Positions 61,548 to 64,000 of a stretch of 64,000 bases of DNA are shown one piece after another. The position numbers were made by a program, and so were the translations under genes. The stretch comes from Clostridia bacterium (GTDB taxonomy: Bacteria; Bacillota; Clostridia; Peptostreptococcales; Anaerovoracaceae): assembly GCA_902363595.1 (NCBI GenBank), contig CABJAP010000001.1:1-64000 (forward strand), written 5' to 3'. The notes beneath the pieces are model-generated. The model had not been told where the DNA came from. It searched no databases and saw nothing but the letters and a program-made list of their open reading frames with translations. The stretch's first letter is position 1; the number at the start of each line of letters is the position of its first letter.

Positions 61548-63629
61548 ATGGATAAAAATGCTTTTTATGAAACAAGCAGAATGCTGTGCTGTCAGGGTTA
61601 TGGCAGGAGCATCGTGGAAACCCTGCTCAGTTATACATCGTCCCCCATCGGATTCAGACTGGGAGGCACGGAGGCAGAACATAAAACATCAAAGTTCATT
61701 GCAGACGAATTGAAAGAGGCAGGGCTGAAGAATATCAAGCTGGAAGAGATTCCGGTAGATGCATTTGAATTAAAAGGAGCCAGGATCCGGATCGACGGAT
61801 CCCCCGGCTCAGATGGAAAAAGGATACCAAAACGGCTTCTGACAGCATCCCAGTTTGCAGGTTTTCAGGGAACGGCTGGAGAGATCAGGGCGCAGGCTGT
61901 TTATGTAGGCAGAGGATTTAAAGATGATTATGAGGCGATCAGCAAAGAACCTGATTTTTTCAAAGACAAAATCGTGGTGCTGGATGGCAGTTTTGATACT
62001 GTGTGGGTCGGCTGGCAATCTGCAGAGGCCACTGTGCGCGGCGCCGTGGCCGCAATCTATACCACATGTCCGGAAAACAAGGAAGGGACATATTTAACTT
62101 ATGCACCGGATATGTTAATCGGAGCGGACGGGGAAAATAATTTTGAAGATATTCCTGCGGTATTTATCAGCCGGCAGGATGGTGCCTGGCTCAAAGACCA
62201 GCTGAAAGATTCGCCGGAAACGAGCATTGCTTTGGAAAGTAAAGTACAGGTGACGTTAGCAAAAGAAGGCGGTATCGGATACAATGTCATTGCAGAAATT
62301 CCTGGGAAAAGAAGTGATAAAGTCATTCTTCTGGCTGCTCACCAGGATGCACATTTAAAAAGTGCGGCAGATGATACCGGAGCAGCAGCAACTGTAATGA
62401 CAATCGCCAAGGCAATGATAATGTCCGGATATGAACCGGAGGCTACGATCAGGCTCCTGTTTACGTCTTCAGAAGAATACGGCAAGATCAATACTGTGTA
62501 CGATTGGCAGCATGGTGCAGTTGAAGCCATGATAGCCCATCCGGAGTGGAGGGACGAAACGGTAATCGTCCTCAATTATGAGGTGATGCCGGAAAAAGGC
62601 GCAGTGACTATGTTCCGAGGAGTGCCTGAAGTAATGACACTTGTAGAAAAATGTGCGGAAGGAATGAAGGGTGAACATTACCCTGCTGCTGTTCAAACTC
62701 TGGAAATGCTCATTTCGATTGCAGATGAGTGGACCTTTTGCGCGCATGGAATCCCTTGCCTTTCTGTGACTTCTATGCGGGAGGATTATCTGGGCCGATA
62801 CCATACGAATTACGACTGCGTAGAAAATCTTGATTATAAAGCCATGGGTCAGATCGCCAACGCCAGCTTCGATCTCATAACTGCCTTTGATGAGGGGCTG
62901 ATTGATTTCAGTCTGGAAAGAAGAGTTGCAGATTTTGATGCCTGGTACAGCGACCCGGCGACTTCCTCACTGGAAAAGGAAGTTCAAATGGGCATGTCGA
63001 AAGAGGAATTTGAAAAAATCGATGTGGAGCCTTTGCTTGTGGAGAAAGTCGATCAGGCTTTAACAGCATGGACCGCTTCTGTTGAAAAATTCAATACCGC
63101 TAAAGGGGATATTGCAAACATAACAGAAGCAAACCACAAGTTGATTCAGTATAACAAGCATGTTCTGAGCAGCTGCATCGCATCGAGCGTGGGACAAAAT
63201 ACCATCTATCCCTATATGCAGACCCAATCAGATGCCGCAGCTCTCAAAATGGCAATTGAGGAACTTGACAAAGACAGGCCGGAGAAGGAATCTGTTTTGG
63301 CTGCCCTCGATAAAGTCAATCTGGATCTCTTTGGATGGGTGCCGCTTACAAAGTTTATCAACTGGTTCAGTCTTGAAACGTGCAGAAGGATGTTTGAGCT
63401 TTACAAACCCATGGAAGGAACCTGGGGGTATTACGGCAAACTCTCGCCTATGCCGGATATCTATGAAGAATATATCGAGGTGAGAGATTCACAATCGCCG
63501 GATTACAAAAAAATCAAAGCAGCGATGATCGAGCATTATCAGTTTCTTACAAAAGAACTCGCCCTTAGATTGGATAAAACAGCAGAAGATATGAATAAAG
63601 CAGCAAAGCTGCTGGATGATATTAGATAG
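61548..63629 (+). CDS. M28-family metallopeptidase with PA-type insertion
   Basis: A 693-residue hydrolase without a signal peptide. An N-terminal segment and PA-like insert (about 85-235) are followed by the zinc peptidase domain: LLAAHQDAHLKSAADDTGAAATVMTIAKAM (ligands His and Asp, bridging Asp) and LLFTSSEEYGK (catalytic glutamates). The C-terminal ~230 residues are helical. It may be an aminopeptidase or a carboxylate-conjugate hydrolase. Its operator and location suggest it processes the same substrate as the preceding operon. A second MFS gene follows by 10 bp. Confidence 0.83.
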   Translation: MDKNAFYETSRMLCCQGYGRSIVETLLSYTSSPIGFRLGGTEAEHKTSKFIADELKEAGLKNIKLEEIPVDAFELKGARIRIDGSPGSDGKRIPKRLLTASQFAGFQGTAGEIRAQAVYVGRGFKDDYEAISKEPDFFKDKIVVLDGSFDTVWVGWQSAEATVRGAVAAIYTTCPENKEGTYLTYAPDMLIGADGENNFEDIPAVFISRQDGAWLKDQLKDSPETSIALESKVQVTLAKEGGIGYNVIAEIPGKRSDKVILLAAHQDAHLKSAADDTGAAATVMTIAKAMIMSGYEPEATIRLLFTSSEEYGKINTVYDWQHGAVEAMIAHPEWRDETVIVLNYEVMPEKGAVTMFRGVPEVMTLVEKCAEGMKGEHYPAAVQTLEMLISIADEWTFCAHGIPCLSVTSMREDYLGRYHTNYDCVENLDYKAMGQIANASFDLITAFDEGLIDFSLERRVADFDAWYSDPATSSLEKEVQMGMSKEEFEKIDVEPLLVEKVDQALTAWTASVEKFNTAKGDIANITEANHKLIQYNKHVLSSCIASSVGQNTIYPYMQTQSDAAALKMAIEELDKDRPEKESVLAALDKVNLDLFGWVPLTKFINWFSLETCRRMFELYKPMEGTWGYYGKLSPMPDIYEEYIEVRDSQSPDYKKIKAAMIEHYQFLTKELALRLDKTAEDMNKAAKLLDDIR

Positions 63630-63639
63630 AGGTGAAATT

Positions 63640-64000
63640 TTGGATATTAGAAAAAACGCCAGAGGATGGGCCATCGTAGCAGTGTCATTTTTGATCCTGA
63701 TGTTCATATTCGCGACCTGTATAAGCTGCATGGGGGTGTATGTAAAGCCTGTATCCGAGGATTTGGGAATCCCCAGAACTTCCTTTACACTTACCATTAC
63801 CATACAAGCTTTTGCCATGATGCTTTCCTCTATGCTGGCAGGAAAGATGCTGGAAACGTATAATATGAAACGTTTGATGATGGCTGGAACAACAGCAAGC
63901 GCCGTATGTATGTTTATCTTTTCGGTTGCTCCTTCCATTACATACTTTTATCTGGCTGGCATACTTATGGGAGTATCGGTTGCCTTTACATGCAACATTC
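63640..64000 (+). CDS. MFS transporter, partial (runs off window)
   Basis: The frame is open from TTG (63640), 10 bases after the M28 stop, with GAGGTG before it, to the end of the window (about 120 residues). DIRKNARGWAIVAVSFLILMFIFATCISCMGVYVKPVSEDLGIPRTSF and SMLAGKMLETYNMKRLMMAG are the first helices and motif-A-like loop of an MFS protein, again resembling the OFA branch. The remainder lies beyond the window. Confidence 0.75.
   Translation, partial: MDIRKNARGWAIVAVSFLILMFIFATCISCMGVYVKPVSEDLGIPRTSFTLTITIQAFAMMLSSMLAGKMLETYNMKRLMMAGTTASAVCMFIFSVAPSITYFYLAGILMGVSVAFTCNI

Overview
The window looks like a chromosomal segment of a strictly anaerobic, butyrate-type member of the Clostridia (Firmicutes). 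Evidence: Shine-Dalgarno sites of the AGGAGG type, TTGACA/TATAAT promoters, a 3-hydroxybutyryl-CoA dehydrogenase/CoA-transferase operon under a sigma-54 promoter, the early-cobalt (anaerobic) cobalamin pathway, oxygen-sensitive enoate-reductase-like flavoenzymes with Fe-S cysteines, and Agr-like signalling. The exact genus cannot be read from the sequence.

Layout. 1-1180: SdpR/SdpI-type autorepressor and membrane immunity pair behind a promoter framed by two operators. 1184-2323: RNA/protein methyltransferase-like gene. 2423-7901: two divergent sigma-54 activators, then hbd and a CoA-transferase behind a -24/-12 promoter. 8194-12822: a 1542-residue hybrid histidine kinase with many PAS-like modules. 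13179-15353: class III aminotransferase and SDR operon, also behind a sigma-54 promoter, with an upstream palindrome that resembles the one between the two activators. 15581-22831: amidase, typA, mechanosensitive channel, pyruvate carboxylase and a small membrane protein.

23083-46272 is a cobalamin and tetrapyrrole locus of about 23 kb: cbiG-hemB-hemL-cbiET-cbiA, an interruption that holds a frameshifted ToxN-like type III toxin, then a cobalamin riboswitch and cbiMNQO-cbiK-cbiD-cbiL-cbiF-hemA-cbiH-cbiJ/precorrin-2 dehydrogenase-hemC-cobA/hemD-cbiB-cobD-cbiP-cbiC, most genes overlapping or a few bases apart. Together these encode every step from glutamyl-tRNA to adenosylcobinamide phosphate except corrinoid adenosylation, plus a cobalt ECF transporter; lower-ligand genes (cobU, cobS, cobT) are not here. 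No haem-branch genes are present, so the hem genes appear to serve corrin (and perhaps sirohaem) synthesis.

46286-49361: CPBP protease with an AgrC/AgrA-like two-component pair. 49609-52560: tRNA-Ser followed by an accessory stretch of broken and mobile pieces: an ATPase fragment, a complete ATPase/DUF234 gene, three 77-bp tandem repeats and an IS3-type transposase remnant. 52648-64000: a catabolic region with two enoate-reductase-like flavoproteins, PadR and MarR regulators, two MFS transporters, a YtcJ-like amidohydrolase and an M28 peptidase. A TTGAYATATCAA-like operator recurs before the second flavoprotein, marR and the peptidase, suggesting one MarR-controlled regulon.
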